The translations under genes were made by a program, and so were the position numbers. Below the pieces are notes generated by a model. The model worked only from the letters and a program-made list of their open reading frames with translations, made no database searches and was not told the DNA's origin. A DNA stretch of 64,000 nt from Chitinophaga fulva (GTDB lineage: Bacteria; Bacteroidota; Bacteroidia; Chitinophagales; Chitinophagaceae): assembly GCF_012927205.1 (NCBI RefSeq), contig NZ_JABBGC010000003.1, positions 1,054,001 to 1,118,000 on the forward strand. Direction: 5' to 3'. Every line of letters starts with the position of its first letter. The first letter of the stretch is position 1. Positions 1 to 8,812 of this stretch are shown one piece after another.

Positions 1-457
1 GTATTCCAAACACATCCTGAAGGTTGATAACCCGAAGGTGGGTCTGCTGAATATCGGCGAAGAAGAAGGTAAAGGCAATTTACTGGCCCAGGCCACCTAT
101 CCGCTGTTAAAAGAGACCAAACAAATCAATTTCATCGGAAATATCGAAGGCAGAGATGTTTTATCCGAAAAAGCCGATGTCATTGTATGTGAAGGTTTTA
201 CCGGCAACATTATCTTAAAAATGGCCGAATCCATCTACGATATCACGTCAAGACGTAATATCAACGATGAATACCTGGCCAAATTAGACTCAGAATCTTA
301 TGGCGGCACACCCGTGCTGGGCGTTTCAAAACCGGTTATCATCGGTCATGGTATCTCCCAGAACGTTGCCTTCAAAAATATGATCCTGCTGGCACAACAA
401 ATGATTGAAAGTAAATTGCTGGAAAAGATCCAAGAGAGCTTCCACAGCAATAGCTAA
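1..457 (+). CDS. plsX: Phosphate acyltransferase PlsX, C-terminal half (5' cut by window edge)
   Basis: PlsX converts acyl-ACP and phosphate to acyl-phosphate, the first committed step of phosphatidic acid synthesis in most bacteria. The reading frame is open from base 2, and 151 codons are visible of a family length of roughly 310-340. Seen directly are the family blocks NIGEE, FIGNIEGRD, VCEGFTGN and GGTPVLGV, followed by the usual C-terminal helix. The internal GTG at 38 is not a start, because homologous sequence (KVDNPKVGLL) continues upstream of it. fabH, often the next gene after plsX, does not follow; a terminator and a repeat region do. The family call is secure. Confidence 0.95.
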   Translation, partial: YSKHILKVDNPKVGLLNIGEEEGKGNLLAQATYPLLKETKQINFIGNIEGRDVLSEKADVIVCEGFTGNIILKMAESIYDITSRRNINDEYLAKLDSESYGGTPVLGVSKPVIIGHGISQNVAFKNMILLAQQMIESKLLEKIQESFHSNS

Positions 458-473
458 GAGAATAAGATATTGA

Positions 474-506
474 AAAAGGGCAAGCCGTTTGGTTTGCCCT
501 TTTTTT
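474..506 (+). terminator. Rho-independent terminator of plsX
   Basis: A hairpin with stem AAAGGGCAA / TTGCCCTTT lies 17 bases after the plsX stop and runs into a T tract. It ends the plsX transcript ahead of the repeat region. Confidence 0.85.
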
Positions 507-523
507 GTTCCGTCATTTTTGTC

Positions 524-560
524 CCCAGGGCTGAAGCCCTGGGCTACGATGTTATTCAGG
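524..560 (+). repeat. REP-like palindromic element, copy 1
   Basis: A 20-bp imperfect palindrome (524-543, CCCAGGGCT-GA-AGCCCTGGG) is followed by a non-palindromic tail CTACGATGTTATTCAGG. The same unit occurs inverted at 729-765 and again at 42914-42949. A palindrome with a fixed one-sided tail is the usual form of REP elements mobilised by RAYT transposases. No RAYT gene is in the window. Confidence 0.8.
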
Positions 561-570
561 TTTTTAAGGA

Positions 571-707
571 AGAATGGGGTGTGATGGATGTAATAAGGTT
601 TTACTGGTAATATGGGAATAGGGTTGCAATAGATGAGAAAAGATTTTACCGGTAATATGGTGGCCGGAACTGTAATGGATGGGAGAAACGTTTTACCAAT
701 AATCTGG
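571..707. repeat. Three imperfect 45-47 bp tandem repeats
   Basis: The units are 571-615, 616-660 and 661-707. Each ends in a form of TTTTACYGGTAATATGG (the third copy has drifted to TTTTACCAATAATCTGG), and each has a G-rich ATGGATG-like middle. They fill most of the space between the two inverted REP copies. The open frames that cross this stretch look non-coding. Confidence 0.65.
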
Positions 708-728
708 AAGCCATATTATCCTTTAGAA

Positions 729-765
729 CCTGAACGACATCGTAGCCCAGGGCTTCAGCCCTGGG
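729..765 (-). repeat. REP-like palindromic element, copy 2 (inverted)
   Basis: The palindrome at 746-765 has its tail on the left. Read on the minus strand the tail is CTACGATGTCGTTCAGG, two changes from copy 1. With copy 1 it forms a tail-to-tail pair about 170 bp apart, the layout called a REPIN. The rest of the 458-823 gap shows nothing beyond a short GGGAATGCGAAA direct repeat near 763 and 785. Confidence 0.75.
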
Positions 766-823
766 AATGCGAAAATGATCGATGGGGAATGCGAAATTTG
801 CCCCGAAATTTTGGAATGATTGA

Positions 824-3800
824 TTATTGTCCATCGTACAGCGGAAGTTTTACATAGAAAGTAGTTCCTTCATTAAGCTTGGTCTCAAACCAGATCTCCC
901 CTCTTGTTTGTTCTGCAATGTTTTTACACATAGCAAGACCTAACCCGGTACCGGATGATTTGGTAGTGAAATTGGGCACAAAGATTTTGGACTGCACCTC
1001 CGGAGAAATCCCTCCCCCATTGTCGGCCACGCTTACAATCACGTAATGGTCCACCGTTTCCTGCAGCCGTACGCGGATAAGGCCCTGGGTATCTTCCGGA
1101 ATAGCCTGGATAGCATTGAGCAACAGGTTGGTAAACAACCGGTTCATCTGTGTTTTATCGGCAAATACATAGAGCGGCCTTCCCGGTTCCACATATTCGA
1201 TGTTACAGTCTTCCTGCGTCTGATAGAGGCCTGTCAGTGAAGACAGTACTTCATTCAACAATACCACTTCATTATTCGGTTCCCCGATACGGGCAAAAGC
1301 CGAGAAATCGGATGCGATATTGGACAGGTGCTCTATCTGTTCCACCAGCGTGCGGGCCATATTGGTAGACAGTTCCTTCACATTGGGCGAATCGCCGGCG
1401 ATGGCCCGTTGCAGGTACTGTATACTCAGCTTCATCGGGGTAAGCGGATTCTTGATCTCGTGGGCCACCTGGCGCGCCATTTCCCTCCAGGCCCCTTCCC
1501 TTTCGCTCTTGGCCAACCGGGCGGCACTGACTTCCAGCTTCCGCACCATCTTGTTGTATTCCTTTACCAGTGCACCGATTTCATCATCTTTTTCCCATTC
1601 AATTTCATCGTTGCGCTGGCCCAGGTTCACGTGCCGCAGCTTCTCCGTTACCAGTGAGAATGACCGTGTAATGGAGTTGGTGATCAACAGCGCCACCATC
1701 CCGGCAATGAGGAAAATGAACGCGTTGAAATTGATCAGCGCCACCAGGAAGTTGGAGATCTGCTGGTTACGCTCTGTCTGCGTAGCGAAATAAGGTACAT
1801 TGAGATAAGCCATTACATCGCCGTTGCGGTTACGCAGCGGCATATAGCCCGACAGGAACGGCATGGTGCCAATCTTTTCTGTCTGAATAAACTGAATATG
1901 CTGGAGGCGGGATATCTCATAATAAGCCATCGGCTCCATTTTACCGGAGATAAGGCCTTTCTCAGTCATCAGCGGTTGCGTGGTGAGGCGCAGGTTACCG
2001 TCTGCATCATATACGTTGATATCGAGTGCCCGTTCATTGGCGATATTGCCCAGAGCGGCCGTCAGCTTCTCTTTAAACACGGGATCGTACATATTGTCGA
2101 TCTCGTCCATGTCGCGCTGGTTGAGGAATACCGTTTCCACATCGGTGGCCACCTCTCCCATCGTTTTACTGAGCTTTTCGCGGTTCTGTACTTCCGATCG
2201 CCAGATAAAGAACATGGTGGTGGTAATACCGAGTATCACGAAAGAGAAGACCACCACAAAGATGATGGTGCCATGCACTTTCTTACGGATACTAATATTG
2301 ATCAGTGCCCGGATGTTGCTAACGCGCATCCTTGCCTTAATCAACAGATCGAACACCTTGTATATCACAATAATCAACAGGAACAGGCAGAACATGTAAG
2401 CAAAGAGCGTGATAAACTCAACGAACGTACGACTTTGTTTTACCACAAACACCACCTTCTCCGGAGAAGCACGATAGATCATTTCAGAGTGCCTGTCCAC
2501 ATCTTTTATCGTTAGTTCACCAGGCGGCACATCGCCGGGATATAGCCGGATGGGGAACGGATAATCGCTGTAATGACTGACCAATACCCCTTTATCATAA
2601 ATCGCATAAGAGTAGTTGGCCTGTGATTCCCGGCTGCGGTCGTAGAGGTCGCCCTCTACCAGCAACTCGGGATACAGCCGTTCCTGGCTGAATATCTTGG
2701 GTTTGAGCACATATACCAGCCAGCCCGTTCCGGTATTGTCTACCGGGTTATGGAATTCCTTTTTACCGATATAATTATAATCGTTGAAGCTGGGCTCGTA
2801 GTAATAGAGGTCATTACCGCTGACATCCGAAGGAGAAACTTCCGATTCAAAGAACATGCGGCGGTTGAACGAGATGAGGCTGGTCGTATCGCCGGCATAG
2901 ATAGGCTGACCGTTTTCATCGTATGGATAAAACGCCACATCAAAGCGGCTCAGGTACCCCTGAAAATAATTTTGCTGCAGCACTTCCTCCATACGGGCTT
3001 TGGATTGTTTACTTCCTTTGTCCATAAAGAAGTACTGCATGTATTCATCGTGTTCAATTTTTTTGCCGAGGTCATTGAGCAACATCTCCAGGTAAGGATC
3101 TTTTTGTTTGGAGAGGTCAGCAGCCAGCTTTTCACGGGCAGACAGCTCTTTCTGATCGTTGTAATATACCAGTGCGCCGGAAGTGGTGACGGTGAGCAGG
3201 AAGAGCCAGAAAAGGAAAGGCACCGTGGCCACACTGCTTTCAAAACGATCTGCCAGGAAGTCGAGCAGCACGATGTACAGCAGCAGCCAGATGACCATAG
3301 CCACAGAGAAAGGCAGTTCCGGGTTGTGGATACGGAACAGCAGCCAGATGATACCTACAGCTGCCAGCCACACATACTTAGCGCGATACTGGAAATTGGT
3401 GAGCTCATTGAGCAGGTAGTTGATGATCTGGGAGAAAAACAGGAAGCTGAAAGAGATAAACCCGAGCACCACAAATCCGATCAGGCTGTATTCCGTGAGA
3501 CTGAAAGGATTGGTTACATCGAACGATATATGGGAGTCTATCACAAGGCTCTGGATCAGGTCTGCGAGGAACTGTTCCACCATATACAGCAGGAGGCTGG
3601 CCACAATGATCACGATGCTTTGCAGCCAGCGTTTGCGGATCACAGGCAGGTTGATTGTTTTAACGTGTTCGCGGAAAAACAGGATCATCCAGAAAGCCAG
3701 CAGCACGTTGAGCAGCAGGTCACCGAGCGAATAGAATATTTCGTCTTTCGCATAAATAACCGGGTTAAACACGTTCAGTGCGCGGAAATTGAACGGGAAA

Positions 3801-4633
3801 GCGTAAGTGTAACTCAATACGCGGAGGCTGAAGACCACGAGGAAAAGGAACAGGAACCCGTAGAGCGGGTTAGTGTTTTTGGCCAGCAGCGTAGCGAACA
3901 GGTTAAAGAAAATGAGTACGCAGATACATCCCAGTACGCGCAGGATCACGCTGAGGGTATTGGGAGGCTGGGCGCGGATGTTTTTATTGTAGTCGAGGAA
4001 AAAGAGAGTTTGGTCACTCCCGTTTTTCACCGGCAGGATGGTATGATCTGGCAAGATGAGGCTGGGGAGGTCCATATGGATGGTGTATTCCGGCCCCAGT
4101 TCTGATTTGTTATAAAAATGGCTGATGAGAAAGCTGTTCCTGATCGCATACTCCATGCGTACCGGGATCGCAGCCACCACAAAATGCTGATGATTGCCCG
4201 GTATTTTCATTTGCCGGGTAATGATTTCGTAGTACCCGTTTTTCAGTTTCATGAACTGTGCGCCGGGCTGGAGCACATCCGGCATCTCTTCCGGCTGTAC
4301 CTGACTGGTGCTCCAGAAGGTAAGCCAGGTGCCTTGTGTGCTGGAGTCGTAGGCAAATACGAAGTAGTCACGTTTGCCGATCCTCTCCAGTGTTTTATCA
4401 TCATAGGAACGCTGAAAGAGGCTGTTGACAACAGCGGTGTCCTTCAACAGTTTATCGAATGATTGTTCCCGTTGATGCAGGCTTTTCTCAAGGCTTCTTT
4501 TCACACCTTGCGGAGAGGAATAATAAGCCCAATAGTTGCTGAACAGGAAGGCGAAGGTGAACAGCCATGCTGCAACGATCAGAAGATATCCATGCCGGAG
4601 GAAAAAGAGACGTATTTCTTTTATATCAATCAA
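824..4633 (-). CDS. Large membrane sensor histidine kinase, NtrY-like
   Basis: A 1269-residue two-component kinase, far longer than the usual 400-750. The N-terminal thousand residues hold about a dozen hydrophobic segments grouped near residues 17-490, 735-800 and 945-970, with long soluble loops between them. A HAMP-like linker follows the last segment. The catalytic core is intact: H-box AHEIKNP with His1058, N-box near Asn1173, G1 DNGGG at 1204-1208 and G2 GTGLGLAM at 1228-1235. The H-box context (REMARQVAHEIKNPLTPM) resembles NtrY kinases. No response regulator is nearby, so its partner is unknown. The start is a TTG; no in-frame ATG exists upstream before mazG, and no clear ribosome site is visible, so the exact N-terminus is uncertain. 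Confidence 0.88.
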   Translation of the reverse strand: MIDIKEIRLFFLRHGYLLIVAAWLFTFAFLFSNYWAYYSSPQGVKRSLEKSLHQREQSFDKLLKDTAVVNSLFQRSYDDKTLERIGKRDYFVFAYDSSTQGTWLTFWSTSQVQPEEMPDVLQPGAQFMKLKNGYYEIITRQMKIPGNHQHFVVAAIPVRMEYAIRNSFLISHFYNKSELGPEYTIHMDLPSLILPDHTILPVKNGSDQTLFFLDYNKNIRAQPPNTLSVILRVLGCICVLIFFNLFATLLAKNTNPLYGFLFLFLVVFSLRVLSYTYAFPFNFRALNVFNPVIYAKDEIFYSLGDLLLNVLLAFWMILFFREHVKTINLPVIRKRWLQSIVIIVASLLLYMVEQFLADLIQSLVIDSHISFDVTNPFSLTEYSLIGFVVLGFISFSFLFFSQIINYLLNELTNFQYRAKYVWLAAVGIIWLLFRIHNPELPFSVAMVIWLLLYIVLLDFLADRFESSVATVPFLFWLFLLTVTTSGALVYYNDQKELSAREKLAADLSKQKDPYLEMLLNDLGKKIEHDEYMQYFFMDKGSKQSKARMEEVLQQNYFQGYLSRFDVAFYPYDENGQPIYAGDTTSLISFNRRMFFESEVSPSDVSGNDLYYYEPSFNDYNYIGKKEFHNPVDNTGTGWLVYVLKPKIFSQERLYPELLVEGDLYDRSRESQANYSYAIYDKGVLVSHYSDYPFPIRLYPGDVPPGELTIKDVDRHSEMIYRASPEKVVFVVKQSRTFVEFITLFAYMFCLFLLIIVIYKVFDLLIKARMRVSNIRALINISIRKKVHGTIIFVVVFSFVILGITTTMFFIWRSEVQNREKLSKTMGEVATDVETVFLNQRDMDEIDNMYDPVFKEKLTAALGNIANERALDINVYDADGNLRLTTQPLMTEKGLISGKMEPMAYYEISRLQHIQFIQTEKIGTMPFLSGYMPLRNRNGDVMAYLNVPYFATQTERNQQISNFLVALINFNAFIFLIAGMVALLITNSITRSFSLVTEKLRHVNLGQRNDEIEWEKDDEIGALVKEYNKMVRKLEVSAARLAKSEREGAWREMARQVAHEIKNPLTPMKLSIQYLQRAIAGDSPNVKELSTNMARTLVEQIEHLSNIASDFSAFARIGEPNNEVVLLNEVLSSLTGLYQTQEDCNIEYVEPGRPLYVFADKTQMNRLFTNLLLNAIQAIPEDTQGLIRVRLQETVDHYVIVSVADNGGGISPEVQSKIFVPNFTTKSSGTGLGLAMCKNIAEQTRGEIWFETKLNEGTTFYVKLPLYDGQ

Positions 4634-4686
4634 AAGTATTTGATTATATGATGATTTGGGTATTGGATTATCGGACAGGAGAGCTG

Positions 4687-5454
4687 TTATATGCCAGCCT
4701 CTTTCGCTTTATTCCAGAGTGTGTCCATTTCCGTTAGGTCCATATCGTTGAGGCGGCGGCCCTGTTCGAGCGCCAGGGCTTCCATGTGCTGGAAGCGGCG
4801 CTGGAATTTTTTGTTGGTGCGTTCCAATGCATTTTCCGCGTCGATATTGAGGAAACGGGAGTAGTTGACCAGTGAGAACATGACATCGCCGAATTCCGCT
4901 TCGATAGCATCCTGATCACCGGCGTTCACTACTTCTTCCAGTTCATTCACTTCTTCCTTCACTTTATCCCATACCTGGCTGGTATTGTCCCATTCGAAGC
5001 CGGTTTGTTTGGCTTTTTCCTGCAGGCGCATGGCTTTCACGAGGGCCGGAAGGGAAACGGGGACACCGCTGAGGACGGACTTTTTGCCTTCTTTCAACTT
5101 AATTTTTTCCCAGTTGAGTTTCACTTCTTCTTCATCCTGTACCTTTACATCGCCGTAAATATGGGGGTGTCTGGTGATGAGTTTATCGCATACACCGTTG
5201 ATGACATCGTTGATATCGAATTGTTGTTTTTCAGCACCGATTTTAGCGTAGAAGACGATATGGAGGAGGATGTCTCCCAGTTCTTCTTTGATGGACTTCC
5301 AGTCTTCTTCCGTGATGGCATCCGCCAGCTCGTAGGTTTCCTCAATGGTCAGTTGCCGCAGTGTCTGGATGGTCTGTTTGCGGTCCCAGGGGCATTTTTC
5401 CCTTAAATCGTCCATTATCTGTAACAATCTGTCGAATGTAGCTGTCTTTTCCAT
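4687..5454 (-). CDS. mazG: Nucleoside triphosphate pyrophosphohydrolase MazG
   Basis: Hydrolyses (d)NTPs to the monophosphate and pyrophosphate, a house-cleaning role. The 255-residue protein has two MazG folds. The first carries the metal-binding acidic helix EETYELADAI followed by EELGDILLH; the second carries EEVNELEEVV followed by EFGDVMFSL. The CPWDRKQT block near the N-terminus is typical of the family. I chose the ATG at 5454 (MEKTATFDRLL); the frame is open for ten more codons upstream, but those residues are not family-like. It is probably transcribed with the downstream kinase gene, 53 bases away, and is divergent from tex. Confidence 0.95.
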   Translation of the reverse strand: MEKTATFDRLLQIMDDLREKCPWDRKQTIQTLRQLTIEETYELADAITEEDWKSIKEELGDILLHIVFYAKIGAEKQQFDINDVINGVCDKLITRHPHIYGDVKVQDEEEVKLNWEKIKLKEGKKSVLSGVPVSLPALVKAMRLQEKAKQTGFEWDNTSQVWDKVKEEVNELEEVVNAGDQDAIEAEFGDVMFSLVNYSRFLNIDAENALERTNKKFQRRFQHMEALALEQGRRLNDMDLTEMDTLWNKAKEAGI

Positions 5455-5549
5455 AGCCGTAAAAATACAGAGAGATTTTGTCATTTTGGCATTTTGAACG
5501 TGGCAGGTAATGGGGGTAAAATTGCTTTCCGATTAAAAGGCTTTTTAAT

Positions 5550-5557
5550 TACATTTG
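5550..5557 (+). promoter_or_regulatory. Probable tex promoter, Bacteroidota -7 box
   Basis: TACATTTG matches the TAnnTTTG -7 consensus and is followed by C. Transcription would start near 5565 and leave a leader of about 100 bases before tex. A good -33 TTG at the usual 19-21 bp spacing is not evident. Confidence 0.5.
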
Positions 5558-5668
5558 CGAGCTGTAAAAAATTCAGCGATTTTAGTATTTGGCGACTGGA
5601 TAAATACCGGTTTAAATCGAGGTATCACGGTCAGTTGCCAACATAAAAAAATCCCAAAAAGTATTGAT

Positions 5669-7948
5669 ATGAATGCGAAACACATTACGCTTATTTCATC
5701 CGAACTGGGCATCTCCGCCAAACAGGCAGAGAACACCATGGTGTTGTTGTCCGAAGGGTCTACCGTACCCTTTATCAGCCGTTACCGTAAGGAGGTGACG
5801 GGCAGTCTGGATGAAGTGCAGATAGGTAAGATAGAAGACCTGCAAAAGCGTTACAAAGAAGTGGACGACCGTCGTGAGTTTATCATCAAAACCATTACGG
5901 AGCAGGAGAAAATGACCCCTGAGCTGCTGGAGAAACTGGAGAGCACCTGGGTGCTGGCAGAGCTGGAGGACATTTACCTTCCTTACAAGCCCAAACGCAA
6001 GACCCGCGCTACCGTGGCCATTGAGAAAGGGCTGGAGCCGCTGGCCAAGCTGCTGTTTGACCAGCAGGATGGTGATACCGGCGCCGCAGAGACATTCATC
6101 AACGAGCAGGTAGCCTCTTCGGACGAAGCCCTGAAAGGCGCCCGCGACATCATCGCTGAATGGATCAATGAGAATGCTGAATGCCGTGACAAACTGCGTA
6201 AGCTCTTCACCCATACCGGCAAGATGACTTCCAAAGTAGCCGAAGGCAAAGAAGAGGAAGGCAACAAATACAAAGACTATTTCGACTTTTCAGAAGACCT
6301 GCGCGAAGTGCCGTCCCACCGGGTACTGGCTATTCTGCGCGCAGAGTCTGAAGGTATACTGTTCAGCACCATCGCGCCACAGGAAGAAGAGGCCATGGAG
6401 CTGATCAACAAACAATTTGTGACTGGTAAAGGCGCCGCTTCCGAGCAGGTAGCCAAAGCCGGCGCCGATGCTTACAAACGCCTGTTGCGCCCGTCCCTCG
6501 AAAATGAATTCAGGGCTGTGGCCAAAGACAAGGCAGATACCGAAGCTATCGACGTATTTGCAGAGAACCTGCGTCAGCTGTTGCTGGCGGCGCCGCTCGG
6601 CCCTAAAGCCGTGATCGCCATCGACCCTGGTTACCGTACCGGTTGTAAGACAGTAGCGCTGGACAACCAGGGCAATATGCTGGACCATGACGTGATCTTC
6701 CCCCTGGAAAAAAATTATAAAAGAGACGATGCCGAAGCCCTGCTGAAAAAATGGGTTAACCGGTACGATACCGCAGCTATTGCTGTAGGTAACGGTACCG
6801 CCGGCCGCGAGACTGAAGAGTTCGTTAAGAAGATTGACTTCGGTAAAAAGATCAATGTGTTTATGGTCAACGAAAGCGGTGCCTCCGTGTACTCCGCTTC
6901 CGAGGTGGCCCGTGAAGAGTTCCCGGACCAGGACGTGACCGTACGTGGCTCCGTATCCATCGGCCGCAGGCTGATCGATCCGCTGGCAGAACTGGTAAAG
7001 ATCGACCCCAAATCCATTGGTGTAGGTCAATATCAGCATGACGTGAACCAATCCTCCCTGAAACAGAGCCTCGACCGGGTGGTGGTTAGCTGCGTGAACA
7101 ACGTAGGCGTAAACCTCAATACCGCCTCCAAACACCTGCTGGCATATGTTTCCGGCCTTGGCCCTTCCCTCGCGGAAAACATCGTAAAATACCGCAAGGA
7201 AAACGGCGCCTTCAGCAATCGTACGCAGCTGAAGAAAGTGCACCGCCTGGGTGACAAAGCCTTTGAGCAGTGTGCCGGCTTCCTCCGCATCGAAAATGGC
7301 GACAACCCGCTGGACAACTCCGCCGTACACCCTGAACGCTACGCCCTCGTGAAAGAAATTGCCGAGAAACAGCACTGTAGCGTTGAGGACCTGATCGGCC
7401 AGGAAGACCTGCGCAAAAAAATCAATCCGAAAGACTTTGTGCGTGAGGACGCTGGTTTGCTCACCATTGAGGATATCCTGAAAGAGCTGGCCAAACCCAG
7501 CCGCGACCCGCGTGATGAAATATCCATTTTCGAATACGCTGAAGGCATCCACAAAATCGAAGACCTGAAAACAGGTATGGTATTACCCGGCGTGGTGACC
7601 AACATCACCGCATTCGGCGCCTTCGTGGACATCGGGGTAAAACAGGATGGCTTGGTGCATATCTCCCATATGTCCAACAAATTCATCAGCAATCCGAATG
7701 AAGCGGTGAAACTGAACCAGAAGGTGCAGGTGACCGTTCTCGAAGTGGACATCGCCCGTAAACGTATCTCCCTGTCTATGAAAGACCAAGAGAAAGCCCA
7801 GGGCGGCGGTGGCGGACCGCGCAAAGAGCGTCGTGATGACCGTCGTGACGATCACCGCGATGACCGCAAGGGGAAACCCGCCAAAGAAGCGCCTATGAAT
7901 GATTTCCAGGCGAAGCTGGCAGCGTTGAAGAACAAGTTTGACCGCTGA
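5669..7948 (+). CDS. tex: Tex-family RNA-binding transcription accessory protein
   Basis: A 759-residue Tex protein. It has the helical N-terminal Tex region, a YqgF/RNase H-like middle (AIDPGYRTGCK), a helix-hairpin-helix segment (LLAYVSGLGPSLAENIV) and a C-terminal S1 domain (GVVTNITAFGAFVDIG). It ends in a glycine run and an Arg/Asp-rich tail that probably adds nucleic-acid binding. Tex binds RNA and influences transcription complexes; the precise cellular role varies between species. The ATG at 5669 was chosen because the frame upstream runs through the promoter. Its stop codon lies inside the left arm of a long inverted repeat (7941-8150). Confidence 0.95.
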   Translation: MNAKHITLISSELGISAKQAENTMVLLSEGSTVPFISRYRKEVTGSLDEVQIGKIEDLQKRYKEVDDRREFIIKTITEQEKMTPELLEKLESTWVLAELEDIYLPYKPKRKTRATVAIEKGLEPLAKLLFDQQDGDTGAAETFINEQVASSDEALKGARDIIAEWINENAECRDKLRKLFTHTGKMTSKVAEGKEEEGNKYKDYFDFSEDLREVPSHRVLAILRAESEGILFSTIAPQEEEAMELINKQFVTGKGAASEQVAKAGADAYKRLLRPSLENEFRAVAKDKADTEAIDVFAENLRQLLLAAPLGPKAVIAIDPGYRTGCKTVALDNQGNMLDHDVIFPLEKNYKRDDAEALLKKWVNRYDTAAIAVGNGTAGRETEEFVKKIDFGKKINVFMVNESGASVYSASEVAREEFPDQDVTVRGSVSIGRRLIDPLAELVKIDPKSIGVGQYQHDVNQSSLKQSLDRVVVSCVNNVGVNLNTASKHLLAYVSGLGPSLAENIVKYRKENGAFSNRTQLKKVHRLGDKAFEQCAGFLRIENGDNPLDNSAVHPERYALVKEIAEKQHCSVEDLIGQEDLRKKINPKDFVREDAGLLTIEDILKELAKPSRDPRDEISIFEYAEGIHKIEDLKTGMVLPGVVTNITAFGAFVDIGVKQDGLVHISHMSNKFISNPNEAVKLNQKVQVTVLEVDIARKRISLSMKDQEKAQGGGGGPRKERRDDRRDDHRDDRKGKPAKEAPMNDFQAKLAALKNKFDR

Positions 7949-8150
7949 TAGCCATGATTATCGCTGATCCACCTGATTAGCGGAGATCAAAACGGAGTTT
8001 ATATTTAATCTAATTTGATTTTTAAAATTTTATAAAGAGAATGCCCCTCATTGCTAGGTCAATGAGGGGCATTCTCTGTTTGTTATTATTAGAATTCGTT
8101 TGGGTCTCCGCTAATCAGGTGGATCAGCGATAATCCTGGCTATCAGTGGT
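7941..8150. repeat. Nested inverted repeat joining the 3' ends of two convergent genes
   Basis: Arms of 50 bp (7945-7994 and 8097-8146) match at 47 of 50 positions when one is reversed, and weaker similarity continues about four bases outward. Each arm carries the stop codon of its gene at the same place (cTGAtagcca): the tex stop at 7946-7948 and the lipoprotein stop at 8143-8145. Each arm is itself a weak palindrome (GCTGATC..GATTAGC). A perfect 18-bp hairpin sits in the middle. No target-site duplication is evident. Confidence 0.9.
8036..8077. terminator. Perfect 18-bp hairpin, likely bidirectional terminator
   Basis: The left arm is 8036-8053, the loop CTAGGT and the right arm 8060-8077. 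The stem has no mismatch (AGAGAATGCCCCTCATTG and its complement). It lies between the convergent stops of tex and the lipoprotein gene. T tracts on either side are weak, so attenuation by stem strength is likely but not certain. Confidence 0.7.
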
Positions 8151-8676
8151 TTAGCCATTGTTTAAATTTCTTCGGATAAAGCGTATCATTTTTCTCCGCG
8201 AAGATCATCACGTTTTTATGAAAGGAATAGGCCGCGTAAACGATATCGCGGTCCATATCGATGGCGATGGCCGCTTCGTAGGGGCCAGCTTCATCGGGCA
8301 TGCGGCCCTGATTAAAAAGGGTATTGTCATCCACTTCGATGGGCGGGCATACTTTAAAGCGTTCCTCAAACGTTTTGCGATTTTTGCCCAACAGGCGGTT
8401 GAGGCGGGATTTCAACGGTTCCTGTTCCAGTAGTGCCACTTCTTCCGCGAACTGTCCGTTATACTGCTCAAATTTCTTCCAGGAAGCAATTCTGTCTGTC
8501 TGAATAGTATCGCCATTGGCGATCATGGTGTCTGTGGGGGGCGCTGTGGTGTCATCTGCCAGCATGACGGCCCTGATCTCCTGGGCAGGGCCATTACAGG
8601 CCATTGTACAGAGGTTGATCAGGAGCATAGCTACAGGTAACAACTTGACGGTCATGGTTAAATTTTTAATCATCAA
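8143..8676 (-). CDS. Putative lipoprotein of unknown function
   Basis: A 177-residue protein with a hydrophobic signal (residues 8-26) ending in CTMAC, a relaxed Bacteroidota lipobox with Cys27 as the likely lipidated residue. After a Thr/Asp-rich linker (around 38-60) the mature part is mixed and charged, with no motif I recognise; only one further Cys is present (CPPIEVDD). A second ATG seven codons in (MTVKLLP) could be the real start. It was probably transcribed alone: the next gene upstream, the enoyl-CoA hydratase, ends 136 bases away across a region with an imperfect hairpin (about 8695-8722). I cannot assign a function. Confidence 0.7.
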   Translation of the reverse strand: MMIKNLTMTVKLLPVAMLLINLCTMACNGPAQEIRAVMLADDTTAPPTDTMIANGDTIQTDRIASWKKFEQYNGQFAEEVALLEQEPLKSRLNRLLGKNRKTFEERFKVCPPIEVDDNTLFNQGRMPDEAGPYEAAIAIDMDRDIVYAAYSFHKNVMIFAEKNDTLYPKKFKQWLNH

Positions 8677-8812
8677 TACAAACGGGTTGCCAAAAGCCGG
8701 CAGGTACCACTACCCTGCGGCTGCTATTACGGGTTTAATCTTTCGATATCAGGTTAACAATTCAAATAACAAAAAAGTTTAATGGTTTTTCAGTCTTTTG
8801 TATTGCAGTTGA

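Noticed and set aside
571..707. CRISPR array
   Set aside because: The repeats are degenerate, contiguous without unique spacers, and no cas gene is present.
633..857. 74-codon frame over the REP and tandem repeats
   Set aside because: Its sequence is made of the repeat units and the palindrome (PGLQPWE-like peptide is the translation of the REP), and it runs into the kinase 3' end.
2750..4105. 451-codon plus-strand open frame
   Set aside because: It lies fully antisense to the sensor kinase, has a His/Gln/Glu-rich composition from the complementary codons, and shows no domain.
5555..5668. N-terminal extension of Tex
   Set aside because: It runs through the probable promoter and is not similar to Tex; ATG at 5669 starts the conserved sequence.
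6290..7552. 420-codon minus-strand open frame
   Set aside because: Antisense to tex and made of Phe/Gly/Val-rich complement; tex has full family conservation.
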